Positions 46,513-58,645 of a stretch of 64,000 bases of DNA are shown one piece after another (the stretch's first letter is position 1; each line of letters begins with the position of its first letter). The notes below the pieces were generated by a model that was not told where the DNA came from, ran no database searches, and worked only from the letters and a program-made list of their open reading frames with translations. The translations under genes and the position numbers were made by a program. This stretch comes from Allacma fusca (taxonomy: Eukaryota > Arthropoda > Collembola > Symphypleona > Sminthuridae): NCBI GenBank assembly GCA_947179485.1, contig OX359245.1, positions 41,837,067 to 41,901,066 of the forward strand, written 5' to 3'.

Positions 46513-49022
46513 GTTCCACAAGATTAAGTCGTACAATTTGCTTTTTTCTCTACTAAATTTATGGTTCTTAAGCATTTCAAAACAGAATAACTGGCTAATT
46601 TTAAAATCACGGTTACTGAGCTTGTATTTTTATGTAAATGTCGTAATATAGTCGTTTTCCAGCATGGAATATAAAATACGCGGGTCGTGAGTAATTTGTA
46701 AAAATACTTTTCAATGACTGAGTGTAAAAACAAAAACACTGAACTGGGCCCAGTAAAATTTGAAGGTTCAGTCATACAAGAGCTGTAATGCAACATTATC
46801 ATAACCCATTATTTTGTTATTTTTACTCACACTTGCAATTTACCTGATTTGAAAATCCAAGTTGGACAAATTCAGACTAGGGCAAGCATTTTTGGCATAT
46901 TCGCTCAAATGTTTTTGTTATATTACTTTAGCTATCTACTAATTTTGCATGATAAATCACAAAGCAGTATGTTGCAAATTGACATAGACAACTTTATGAA
47001 AAACAACAATAATTATTATATTTTATTTAAATTACTGTAAGAATTTGTTTGCAAAGTGCATCTAATTATTTGGACTTCATGAGCAAATATATTCGTGCAA
47101 AGATGCAACACAAAAAGATTAAATAGTTATTAATAGATTAAAAACACCATTGCTTGTGAGCTATAAAACTCGTCACCATTTAAATGTAATAATTATTGTT
47201 CCACTTTTGACTCCTTGGATAACAATAATTGTTTGGATGGATGAAATGTAATTTTCAAAGTCGACACAAGATATACTGCACAACCTCCAAGTTTTGATGT
47301 ATTGTATAACCGCCGCATCTTATGTATCTTATGACTAATATCTGAAAATCATCTAGTGATTATTTTCTATTTCTTACAAGCCATTATAAAAATTCTTATC
47401 CAAGAACCTATACAGGCAGTGTGTAAATTGTTCTTTTCAAACCCAATAGTTTTATGATAATTTTAATAATGAGGAATATGGGAGCTATTTTTCACCTACA
47501 ACAATAAATCAAATTTTTAAATCTGCTGTCAGAGATGGGTAACCCACAAATTGGGCATACATTATTTATCAACTCCAATGTGAGTATCAGTAAAATTTTA
47601 ACATTTTACGAATTTCATAAGAGTAAAATTTCGGTGAGAAATGATTTGTTTTAAATTAATCTTGTGCTACGTATTTTGTTTAAACTTCCTATTGGGATAA
47701 AAAAATACATGATCATAATTTTGATGTACAAAGCGCGTCACAATATTTCAATACTCGCATTCCTTGGGATTCTCAATAGGAAGCTGGAAAACTCCCTAAG
47801 CAAAATGGGCTCAAAAACTTGCACGACGTGGAAATTACACATTATTGCAGAGAATTAATTTGAGTTTCTAACAAGTAAAGGTGTAACAACAAATGTTAGA
47901 TACCCGCTGTTGCAGAAAGATTTGTAATACTTGATCCTGCAACTTTCAACAAATCTGAAGGTTATTCTTGATTGGTTGTCATTACTTAATATATAATTTA
48001 TTCTACATGTTACAATTATTGAGAAAGACAGATTATTCAATATGAATATAACCTCGAGTTTACTCAAGTCATGAACTCTCTAACTTTTGAAGTATTGTAT
48101 GAATGGTTGAATTATTGAATGAAGGCTGAGGCCATTTTGAATCGACCAAGAATAAATTATTATTATTATTAATTATTGCGAAAGGCTGTGAAACACATAT
48201 TTTGAGGGACCGTTTAGAAAAAATAATCCTGATTTTAATATTTTGCATTCCGGAAGTATTGCTTTTTATGAAACTTTTTTTAATCATTTAGAATTTTCAA
48301 GTTCATAAATAATTTGATGTTGTGTTCCCGTTATCAGAGCCTATAAAAATATAGTTATTTCAACACAGTCAATTCAGTTGACAAAATTAACATTGCTTAC
48401 GAAATTTCTAGAAGTTACATATGAAGTGCATTTCAATTTCGCTTATATGAAACCCGGATGAATTAAAATTGCGTTGCAGTTAGATTCGAGTTAAAATCTA
48501 AACTTAATTTCAGATTGAAAATAAAATCAACAAAACATTTGACAGCATAAATCAGGATTACATTTGAAATTGAACCAAATATTGAGATTAAATTTTATAC
48601 TAGAATTGGGTCCCAATAATAGACCATTAGATTATTAGGTCTATTTTTTAAAACATTATTCGTTTGGTTAACCAAGATTGACCTGTAAATGAAATAGAGA
48701 TCTTTTTGTGCAGTCTGATCGTTCAGGAGCGTCATCAGGCTCAATCTTTCTAGCATTTTAGGGGACTTTGAAACACTGTGGCAATGATTTTCAATTGGCG
48801 TTCCAACAACACATTATAACGGGCCGCACAAACAAAACGTTATCATTCGGGTGGGTCGTCAAATACGGAATATGTATTTGTTGTAACTATATCTACTTAT
48901 ACATAGATCATGCTCCTTAAGCGAATGAATTATTTCATAGTTCTCTTCTGATGCTCAATACCGTGATATCTCGTTCTAACAGTTGAATTCCAAAGGGTAT
49001 TTCTTCAAAAACCTTCTTATCT
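46513..49022. other. flank of unit 4, no gene
   Basis: 46513-46640 matches 36310-36450, and 47440-47950 matches 37500-38300. 48880-49022 matches the 3' flank of copy 3. The rest is AT-rich with no supported exon. Confidence 0.5.
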
Positions 49023-51159
49023 TTATGTCCTACAAACATTGGGTAACATCTCTGCTACTTGAGCCAGTGCATCTTCAAATCCGCGGGATTCTGTATTTAA
49101 AATGATACTTTCCAGGTGCCCGATGTTGTCACGGAGTAGAGATGCGGATAGGGACTCGTTCTGTAAAATTGAATAGGAAGTTTTATGACTACTTTTAATA
49201 CTGTCCGACATCAGGAATGTGAAAAATAAAATCAGTCAGGGAAACTGGCTCACCCAATGCAGGCTGACTTCTCTTAATTTGGGTACTCTGGGTAGGCAAT
49301 AACGTATCATGTCCGGATCAACAACAAAACTTGAACTAAAAACAATAGTCTCCAATTCTACAGCAAAAGAATAACGAATTTTATAAATATAAAGGTTATA
49401 ACATGATTTTGGTTTCTACTAACAACTGTAGACGTATGTGTATTTGTAATTACCCATGAAATCTGTGATTGACTTTGAACGAGGAATATTTTCAATGGAC
49501 CCACCCCGCTCAACATATTCGGCGACCGTTGCAGTATCCATGCCCGAAATATTTTTGAATTCACAGCGGCCATTTAAAGTAAGATTCGTCAGCTTCGGGA
49601 ACGCCTCAAAAATGTCACCCACGGTCACAGTGGTGGAATCAAATGTGGAAATGGTTAATTTAAGTGAGGGCACTCTGGGGAACTGTCGGCTGACCTGCAT
49701 CAACAAAGTCATCAATTCTCGGTGAAATGGGGTATTACAAAAATCGTCAATGTCGATCTTTATTTTCAAAGATTGAAGTCCTAGATGAGGGTCGGATATA
49801 TCTTCCACTAACGGATATTCATCGGTATCATCACAGTAAACAATGACTCTCTCAAGAGACGGGAATTTTGCAGGGGTTAAAGACGACAAAGCAGAGGTTA
49901 TCGAAACTTGTATTGTTTTTAAATTAAGGAATTTTAACTCCGGCCCAGTGCTAATTGGGAGAGTCGTTTGGAGTTCCTCCAAAAAGGGAGATATATTTTG
50001 ACATATTGAGTCCCATAGCGGAAGGATGTCGGACCGGGACAAATTCCAATCCACAAAGATTAATTTTCTAAGCTTCGAAAATTTTATTGTCTCCAGGTAT
50101 TCCCAGGAAGGCCTTGAAACTTCCGAAAACAGTTCAAAGTGCTTCACATTTTCGAGGTTGGCTTCCATCAACACACTGTGCATTGAGGCACTATCATCAA
50201 ATGTCAAATCTATCCGCTCTGGCTGGCATATTCTGAGGAAGGATTTTATAAGCCCAACATGTTTACATTGTTTGCATTGGACTGTGATTCCCAAGGACTT
50301 CAGAGACATCAACTTGATGCCATTACTTTGTAAGAAGTCATCATCCAAACAAGCTTCACCTTCATTAGAGGTAATGGTCAAATTCTCTATCTTGGTCTGG
50401 TTAGCCGTCAGGAGAAGCCGAAGCTGTGACTTATCTTGATTTAGTTGATCGCCGTCCAATATCAGACTCAAGCTCGTAATGGAAATATTGGGAAGAGAGA
50501 TTAAAGTCTGGAAGGTCGGGTCGATGAATGATCTTCCTTCAAGGTGGAAATTTTGAAAGGGGGACGATAAATCTTGAAATTGACCAAGTGCTCTTCGGAG
50601 TAGCAACTCTGCGAAATCCCTCACTTCCGCGTGGTCCTCTTCCAGAAACACATTTGAACAAGTTCGGAGGGATTGAGTGGCATAGATGTTCCATGATTTG
50701 GAGACCAAGCGACAAGTTTTAAGCATCCGAACATCCCTCAAATACTGGAGAAAAATCACAGACACCTGAAAAAACTAGAGCATTAAAATAATTACTATGA
50801 TGTATTTGGTGTGCAATTATTTTGGAATAGAAACAACTATATGAATTTTCTTCCACAAAAACACTGCGAGGTTCGAATTTCCAGAAATTGGTCGTAAACA
50901 TACTAAAAGACCATTAGGACCCCTGAGCTGGAGATTTTCAATAAGATTAATACGTTTTAATTAAATAAAGTTAAACATGATTTGTCTATTTTAGAACAAA
51001 TTTCGTAAAGAATCAAAATTTTACCAATTCTGGGATTGCCTCGACGAATTTCGGATCTTCATTCGAGTCAGCGAGATTTGACTAGAAACTTCCCGACGGC
51101 AGTCCTGTGCTTCTGGAATCGTCGTCTCTCCGAAACCGCTTTCTCTGTTCTGATTCCAT
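49023..51159 (-). pseudogene. F-box/LRR-like gene, array copy 4, early stop in exon 1
   Basis: Four-exon structure as in the sisters: 51025-51159, 49454-50765, 49254-49357, 49023-49160, all GT-AG and in phase (562 codons). However, codon 26 is TAG (minus strand of CTA at 51082-51084), where the other four copies have Pro or Arg. It sits before the F-box, and exon 1 has no later Met. Exons 2-4 are open and conserved (VSVIFLQYLRDVRMLKTCRLVSKSWNIYA, MHSVLMEANLENVKHFEL, LTNLTLNGRCEFKNISG), so inactivation would be recent. Alternatives: a downstream start within exon 2 that loses the F-box, an unseen first exon, an assembly error or a null allele. Closest to copy 3. Confidence 0.75.
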
Positions 51160-51250
51160 TTTTTCAAAAATTCCCCTCCAATTCGTTCTTCAGGTGCAGT
51201 AATAGGTTAATAATCAGATCCACAGATAAACAGGTCCACTTCACCTCCTA

Positions 51251-51420
51251 CAACTGTATCTTCGTTAGGAATCTGATCATGAACGCGGACGATATTTTTT
51301 AACTCGACCTTAAGACATTACTTTACTATGAATTCCAATTTAATAACGAACTTCAAAGCTCAGGTCCCCATGGGTTCCTGCAGAAGTTTTGGATTTGTAT
51401 TCTTTTTTGCCTGGATCATT
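51251..51420 (+). pseudogene. RRM-like relic, unit 4
   Basis: NCIFVRNLIMNADDIF followed at once by a stop, then RSFGFVFFFA in another frame. More decayed than the unit 1, 3 and 5 copies. Confidence 0.35.
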
Positions 51421-53204
51421 TGACCCTATTATATCCTTATAGAGACCACGAGCGAGAATAAACTCTAACCTGGAATAAAATTATGAGGCCCTTCGTAATT
51501 AATATATTCTTAGCTCAGGTGACTCCTAATTGTGTTAAAATAAAAACCAAAGCAATTTCAAATTTTCGAGGATGCTATCGCTAGAAGTGCTTTCCGAATT
51601 AAAAACCAAATTCGTAGTTATATCTTCTTCCAAAAATGTAAAAAAAAATTGTGGTACCTGACGGGAATCCGTTAAAACATTTGTTGTTACAAAATATATA
51701 AAAAACGCTGTTGTGCGATCCCGACAAAGAAAGACAAAGTCCGTGTACTATTGTATTTGAAATGTATTTAGGCAAAATAGACCATTCATTTTGATATCAT
51801 CTTTTAAAGTAATGTTTAGAGTGAATTTTATAATCGATGTTGCAAAAAATGTAAAATCACAATGAACTGTGCGTACAGGATCTTTGGATTAAAAGTGAAA
51901 TATGCAGCAGTGGATTTATCAAATAATTTTTAATCTAGCCCTTATCCCCAAATAACCTCATGAAATATCAGGGCATTCTTTAAGATTTTTGTACTCAGGC
52001 ACTATAACATGTTTTACCCTGGTTGGGCCAGGTACCCCGTAAATTCACATCTAGCAAGAAATATGTACATAATGGCCGGCGAAGAAGAATATTCCGCAAA
52101 ACATGAATAAAAATATAACGGACAAATCCGAAACAGTGAAATAGCCTCAGACGAACTCCAACAAGTCTCTGTAAGAAATTCCTCAAAAAACCGGGGAATT
52201 AAAAATTATCACTAGATGAAGTTAAGAATCACATCATTCATTGTTACAATAGAATTGCCGCTGTAGCTATAATCAAAACGTATAGTTATGTAGGAATTCC
52301 AAAAGGAAAGGAAATAAATAAAATAATTTCACGTCCACGGCATATAAAATCCAGCAGTAGGGTCACTTTAATCTAAATCCCTAATCTTCGTCCCGCTTCA
52401 TCCAGCACTAAACATTCGAATATCGCGCCAATCAAGGAACAAGTACTTACAAAGGAACAGAGTCATTCTTTAAGAGTTAAAGGGAGAAAGATGCAGAAAA
52501 GAAAGAATTTCAGAATTTACCATATTTTCATGGACTTAAAGCTTCAGAATCTGTGTTTGTGGATATTTTCTTATGTATTTGTGTTAGTCTATTATCTTTA
52601 TTTAAGCAAAAACTCAAGTCTCAGGACTTACAAATGTGAGGGAAGACTGGCACAAAGAAAAATATTTATTTTAATTGACTCTTTAAAATATTCGATAGAT
52701 TTTGGGGCCTAGGTCCTCAGACCGCAGTATTAATTGTTGGCTCAGGAAGACATGATTTTGGGTCTACTATTTATCCTACTTCTTAACATATAAGTACATT
52801 GTCTGATTTCGGGAAAAAACTAAATTCGCTCCACTTCCATGACCACCATATTAACAGTTTTTGTGTCAGTCTTGGAACGAAACACACATTGTAGCATGAA
52901 CAAAATAATACACCTGTAATTTAAATTCCCTTAAAAAGTATGTAAAGGCATTTCTTCAGGATATTTTAATTCCGTTTAGAGACTATAACACAAACATTGT
53001 GGGAAAATATTTTGCGAAAAATTTCCCTAATAAATTTCTTTAAGGGCAATATTTATTGAATGGATTTCATCTGATTTTCAACACCGAGATTTCTCGTTCT
53101 TACGGTCGAATTATAAAGGATGTTTCTTCAAAGACCTGACAAGTTAGTTTAGCATATGTATTACGGAGGTACAATAGAAGGTGGACTTCTTGTCTTGGAC
53201 ATCT
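51421..53204. other. between F-box copies 4 and 5, no gene
   Basis: Tail of unit 4 (with worn short MITE at about 51907-52052 and the empty target site near 52400), then the downstream flank of unit 5 from about 52440. This is the shortest junction in the array, with no transposon inserted at it. Confidence 0.6.
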
Positions 53205-55272
53205 TTATTTCCTACAAACATTCGGTAACATCTCTGCTACTTGAGCCATTGCATCTTCAAATCCGCCGTACTCACAATCAGTATTTAAAATGGTAATCCT
53301 TTCCAGTTGCCCGATGAAGTCACGGAGTAGAGATGCGGATAAGGACTCGTTCTGCAAAATTAATTCGGAAATTTTAAGGTTACTTTTACAAAATTGCCCC
53401 GCACCAGGAATGTGAAAAATAAAATCAATTGAGGAGAACTGGTTTACCCAATGAAGGCTGACTTCTCTTAGTTTGGGTACTCTGGGTAGGCAATAACGTA
53501 CCATATTCGGGTCAACGACAAAACTTGAACCGAAAACAATAGTCTCCAACTCTACAGCAAAATAATTACGAAATTTATAAATATAAAGGCAATAACGAGA
53601 TTTCGGTTTCTACTCAACGTAATGTCTAATAATTGTAAATACCCATGAAATCTGTGATCGACTTTTCACGAGGAACATTCTTAATGGGTTTACCCCGCTC
53701 CGCAAACTTAGCGATCCTGGCATTAGCCATGCCCGAAAAATATCTGAATTCACAGCGACCATTTAAAGAAAGTTCCGTCAGTTTCGGGAAGGTCACAAAA
53801 ATGTCACCCACGGTCGCAGTGGAGGGATCAAATTTCGAACAGGTAAAAGTAAGTGAGGTCACTTTGGGAAACTGTCGGCTGATGTACGTGAACAAAACCA
53901 TTAATTTGTTGTGAAATCCGGTATTATCGAAATCTTCAATTTTGATCATTATTCCCAAAGATTGAACCCCCAGATGCGGTTCGGGTGAATCTCTCAGTAA
54001 CGTATATTCACTGGGATCGTCCCAGTAAACAATGACTTTCTCAATAGACGGGAATTTTTCAGAGGTCAAAGCTGAAAATTCAGTGTTGATCGAAACTTGT
54101 ATTGTTTTTAACTCACTGAATTTCAGCTCCGACCAAACGTTAATTGGGAGATTTGTGACGAGTTCCTCTAAAAAGGGAGATACACTTTGAAAGAGTAAGT
54201 CCCATTGAGGAAGTTCGTCCTGCCAGGAAAAATTCCGATCCACGAGGGTTAGCTTTCGAAGTCTCGAAAATCTGGATGTCTCCACATATTCCCAGTAAGG
54301 CATTGGATAATCCGAATCCAGTACAAGCTGCTTTTCAGTATAGACGCTGGCTTCATATAGCAACCTATGCATTGCGGCACCATCATCAAATAACAAATCC
54401 ACCTGCTCTGGGTTACCCATCCTGAGGATGGATTTCATAAGCTTATCATGTGTACACTTGTTCCGTGTACATCGTTCGCAATGGTCCTTGATTTGCAAGA
54501 ACTTCAGAGACGTCAGCTTGATCCCAGCACTTTTTAAGAAGCCATACTTCAACGAAACATAGCCTTCATAAGCAGTAATTTTCAAATTCTCTATCTTGGT
54601 CTGGTTAGCCGTCAGGAGGAGCCGGAGCTGTGGCTCATTTGGACCTGCTGTAGGGTTATCCAATATGAGATCCAAGCTCGTAATTGAAATATTGGGAAGA
54701 GAAATTAAAGTCTGGAATGTCGGGTCAATGAATGATCTTCCTTCCACGTGGAAATTTTGAAAGGGGGACGGTAAATCCTGTAATTGACCAATTGCTCTTT
54801 GGAGTAGCAACTTCGTGAAATCCTTCAATGCCGGGTTGCCCTCTCTCAGAGACACCTTTGAACAATTTCGGAGAGATTGAGTGGCATAGATGTTCCATGA
54901 TTTGGAGACTAAACGGCAAGCTTTAAGGATCCGAACTTCTCTCAAATACTGGAGAAAAATGCCAGCTACCTGAAAAAATCAGGGAAGTAAAGTGCTATAA
55001 TAATTATTGTGTTTAATATACATGCAGCTAGATATAGGCACATACTTTAATAAGTACTAGTGTCAAATAATCAGATAATGATGACAATTTTCACTGCGGT
55101 AAATATTTTCACCCTCAAAAATTACCAATTTTGGGACTGTCTCCACGAATTTCTGATCTTCCTTTGAGTCTGACCTTGACCTTTTGAGATTTGACCTTGA
55201 ACTTCCCGAAGACAGTCCTGTACTTTTGGAATTTCCGTCTCCCCGAAACCGCTTTCTCGGTTGTGTTTCCAT
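53205..55272 (-). CDS. F-box/LRR-like protein, array copy 5 (4 exons, 574 aa)
   Basis: Exons in coding order: 55126-55272, 53643-54969, 53448-53551, 53205-53351; GT-AG, phases 0, 1, 0. The most divergent copy. Exon 1 is four codons longer and more basic (SNLKRSRSDSKED), adding to KRFRGD as a possible nuclear signal. F-box: VETVPKL plus VAGIFLQYLREVRILKACRLVSKSWN. The CxxC region is enlarged to HCERCTRNKCTHDK, apparently by a short internal duplication. Exon 4 has three extra residues (TDCEYGGFED). Intron 1 is 156 bp against about 250-260 in the others. Intron 3 (96 bp) is open in frame. Complete, no defect. Confidence 0.85.
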
Positions 55273-55370
55273 TTATTCAAAAAGTCCCCTTGAATTTGTT
55301 CTTCAGGTGCAGTAATGGGTTAATAATCAGGTCCAATGATGTCCTCTCAATTTTTCCGAACCACTTTACG

Positions 55371-55574
55371 TCTTACAATAGTTTCTTCGTTGGAAATCTG
55401 ATCATGAACGCGGAAGATATTACCCAACTCGGCCTTAATGCATTTCTTTACTGTGATTTCCAGTTTTCAGTAATAGCGGACTTCAATGCTCATGTCCCGA
55501 TGGGTTCCCACAGAAGTTTTGGATTTGTCTTCTTATTTTTCCTGGACCCAATTGACCCCAATATGTCCTTATAG
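55371..55574 (+). pseudogene. RRM-like relic, unit 5, single open frame
   Basis: One frame reads NSFFVGNLIMNAEDITQLGL through ADFNAHVPMGSH to RSFGFVFLFF. RNP2-like and RNP1-like motifs are therefore in frame, unlike in units 1 and 3, which look 5 bp shorter between the halves (unit 5 CCAGTTTTCAGTAATAGC against CCAATTTAATAGC). The frame stops soon after. Either the ancestral state of the relic or a remnant exon of a divergently transcribed gene. Confidence 0.42.
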
Positions 55575-56161
55575 AGACCATGAACGAGAATACTGAAACC
55601 TGGAACAAAATTCAAACCCCTTTACTTTTAATACATTCTTAGCTCGTGTGATACACTTGAGTCAACTTGAGTGTGTTAAAATAACATAAGCGATTTGAAA
55701 TTTTCGAGTGCACTATCACTCGAAATGCTTTCTGTATTAAGAGCCAAATTTAACTAGTACAGGTAGTTATATCATCTTCCAAGGATTTAAACAAAATCGT
55801 GGACCACGATCTGGTCAAAGAAATAGTGTTAGTGTACTATTATATTTGAAATACTTCTGCCCAAAATAGACCATTCATTCCGACATCATCTTTTAAAGTC
55901 ATTTGAGTGAATTTTAGATTCAATGGTGTTATTAATATACGTATGTAGGAAATATCACAATACAATTAAATTATAAACAAGGGTTGTATTCAAATTATAG
56001 GAAACTCCTTGAATCTGTTGTGTCTTGAATTATGTCTTACAGTGCCCCAATCATTTGTACGAGCAGATTATTTGGATTAAAAACGAAATATACATAGGCA
56101 CATATACATATACCTCTGTGGATTAATAAAATAATTTTTACTCTGGCCCTACTCAAAATAG

Positions 56162-56743
56162 CAAAGGTGTCCACCTATCCTATTTATAGGCCTATATATA
56201 GGATAAAAATAGTCAGGCTGCAAAATGCTAGTAATTATAGGTAGTAAAATAGGGTGCAGTAATTACCGCTAAAATTAATCCTATATTATATGTAGGAGCT
56301 GCAAGAGTTCACTTTTTATTTAGGAACAAGGTAGGCAGTTTGCGAAGGTAAAAATAGGCATATTTAATATTCTATTGACAAATTTGTCAAGCAATTATTT
56401 GATTTAACCTTAAAATAAATATTAAAAATACTCTTGTGACATTTTAGTAGTTCGATTTTTTTCATGTGTACGATTGCACGTACATACATAGCTGATTTTT
56501 AGTTCAAAAAATAAGCCTTTCTAGGCTAAAAATAGGTGTTTATAGGCTAAAAATAGGCCTTTATAGGCTAAAAAATAGGCCTTTATAGGCTAATATATAG
56601 GTAGAAACATTACAGTAGTATATATGTAGGCAAATAGGTAGGCAATTTATTTTTGATAAATAATATAGGTTAATATGTAGGGAAGGCAAAGCTGCAAAAA
56701 ATATGTAGTATTTTAGGTAGGCTGAACCTTTTGGACACCTTTG
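56162..56743. mobile_element. hAT-type MITE, CAAAGGTGTCCA family (copy 2)
   Basis: Termini CAAAGGTGTCCA and exact inverse. Very similar to 22591-23203, with several indels. Inserted in a worn short MITE of unit 5. Flanks (CAAAATAG and TTCCTAAT) do not match and the rest of the host MITE is missing on the right, so a deletion or rearrangement followed insertion. Confidence 0.8.
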
Positions 56744-56757
56744 TTCCTAATACTAAT

Positions 56758-57818
56758 CAGAGATGCGCAACCTTCGAAGGCTAGCCTTCCAAGAAGGCTT
56801 CCTTGAAGGCGGAAAGCAATGATGGGAAAATCCCTACTACTTACGTCCATATCCCTGGTAACACTCACAATCAGTCACAAATCCTTACGTCCCTCCAATC
56901 CGTCCTGAACACCAGACGATCTAGTCTCAGTCACGGTCAGTCGGCGCTAACGTCGTTAATGAACGTCCCCGTCCCGTCCGTATCCCTATCCTATCCCTAT
57001 CCCTATCCCTCTCTCCATCTCACGTGACAATCATTCCTGCCATTGTTATATGCATTGCTACATATGTATGGTATACAGCACATGTAAATGAACGAGATAG
57101 TAAAAAGTGAGAGTGACGGTGACTGGATTAGATCGAAACGTCCCAAGTATTCGTCCCTATTATTATTGTATTTTATGGCCAACGTCTCGATCCCGTCTCA
57201 GTCCCTCTCCTCTCTTAATTTTTAGAACCGAATCCGTCTCAAAGTCCCTATCCCGTCCCGATTTTTGCCGTCCGTCCTGAGATACGGTATCCCCAGCGAA
57301 CATAATTGGCGGAAAGGTAACTTTCTTAACGTTGTAGAAGGAATGGAAGGATGGCGATACTTTTTCATGAAGGCTGAAGGAAGCCTTCACAAAAACTAGC
57401 AATGAAGGAGTGTGAAGGAAGGGTTCCTAAATGTTAGCCCTCTAAGGCCGTGAAGGCTTCCAGGTACACGAAATATCTATAACGTAAAAGCATAGCATAT
57501 ATGCAACGACGTTTTGCTGCTAGCGCAACAATACAGCCAATTCGTGAACTCACAACTGACATTGTGTGCCGCTATCTTCACTGCACTAAATCCTGCTGGT
57601 GCAAAACGTTTTTAAGCGGGTTGCAGTTTAAAATTGAAGGAAGGCTATTTTTTAGATGAAGGCTGAAGGCAAAAATGAGTGTATGTATTTTGGAAGGAAG
57701 GCTGAAGGAAGGCTGATTTTTTAGAGGGCTTCATTCCAGGACATTTTGAAGGGGAAATTTTTACTGAATTTTCGCCTTCGAAGGCTTGAAGGAAGGCTAT
57801 TTCCTTTGCGCATCTCTG
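56758..57818. mobile_element. hAT-type MITE, CAGAGATGCGCAA family, with nested element
   Basis: Termini CAGAGATGCGCAA and inverse; exact 8-bp target duplication ATACTAAT at 56750-56757 and 57819-57826. CCTTCGAAGG and GAAGGAAGGCT words line both ends. Host to 56817-57308. A second copy starts at 63452 in the opposite orientation. Confidence 0.88.
56817..57308. mobile_element. nested MITE, CAATGATGGG family
   Basis: Exact 8-bp target duplication GCGGAAAG at 56809-56816 and 57309-57316; short ends CAATGATGGG and inverse of CAATTATGTT. The copy of the host element at the right window edge lacks it (uninterrupted GGCGGAAAGGTAAC on the minus strand near 63955). CCCTATCC and CGTCCCGTCC words lie inside. 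Confidence 0.8.
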
Positions 57819-57826
57819 ATACTAAT

Positions 57827-58645
57827 TGTAAGCTTAGCCCGAAATTGAAGCACTAAAAGTACGAACATTCGAATATTCTCACCAATTAAGGATCAAGTAC
57901 TAAGAAATAAATAATCCCCGCGGCATGTTGATTTTTGTTTGCAAAGTAAACGGAAATCCAAAATATAGATTTTTTCACTTCATAGACCACTTCAGTACAT
58001 ACATGCAAAACAAAACGCGTAAAGAAACGTATTTTTAATTTAAATTATCGTCACTTACTTTTGAGACTAATAAAAAAACTTTTATTCAGAAATAAAGATG
58101 AATCGTGTTTTAATGAATATGAAAAAGACCTTTGCAACACAGAGAGACTGGAAATAATATCCCGAAGGCTAAGTTTAATTATTTCCTGAAAAGAAACGAA
58201 AAGGTTGATTACAGATCAATATTTAAAACTTAATACAACTGGAAGGAATAATTCTCAGTACAAGACAGAGATTCAAATTAAAAATCTTTAACATCATTAC
58301 ATGATTATTATGTGACTTAACTTATGTTACAACATAATACTATTGCAACTCTAAACGCTGACATAGTCATACTGTAAAATTTACATGCTAATCAAATATT
58401 ATTTGCTATAAAAATTTCCAACATATTTGTTATTGTGGAATGATGTGAGATTATGCTTACTCTGAATAATTTGGATTATATATAGACGACAGCAAACTTG
58501 CATGACATGATATTCGATTACATTACATTAGGTTAGATAAGAATATACGGATTGAACAATCGTTCAAACCTCAGTCTGTTATCCACCCTTATTCGACACA
58601 ATTAGTAAACTTAAAGTCTTGTCTAAATTAACCCGTCTATATTCA
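57827..58645. other. tail of unit 5 and flank, no gene
   Basis: 57840-57960 matches the unit tails (GCACTAAAAG...CACCAATTAAGGATCAAGTACT). 58325-58610 is the third LTR-like fragment. No exon supported. Confidence 0.45.

Noticed and set aside
19480-53914. Plus-strand open frames at 19480-19710, 27467-27727, 41196-41426, 49456-49725 and 53645-53914 recur in every F-box unit with similar protein sequence
   Set aside because: They lie antisense to the most conserved part of exon 2. Conservation follows from the minus-strand coding constraint; no start context, splice sites or domain of their own.
56984-57011. CCCTATCC repeats resembling a short telomere tract
   Set aside because: Only a few units, inside a nested MITE with a perfect target duplication.
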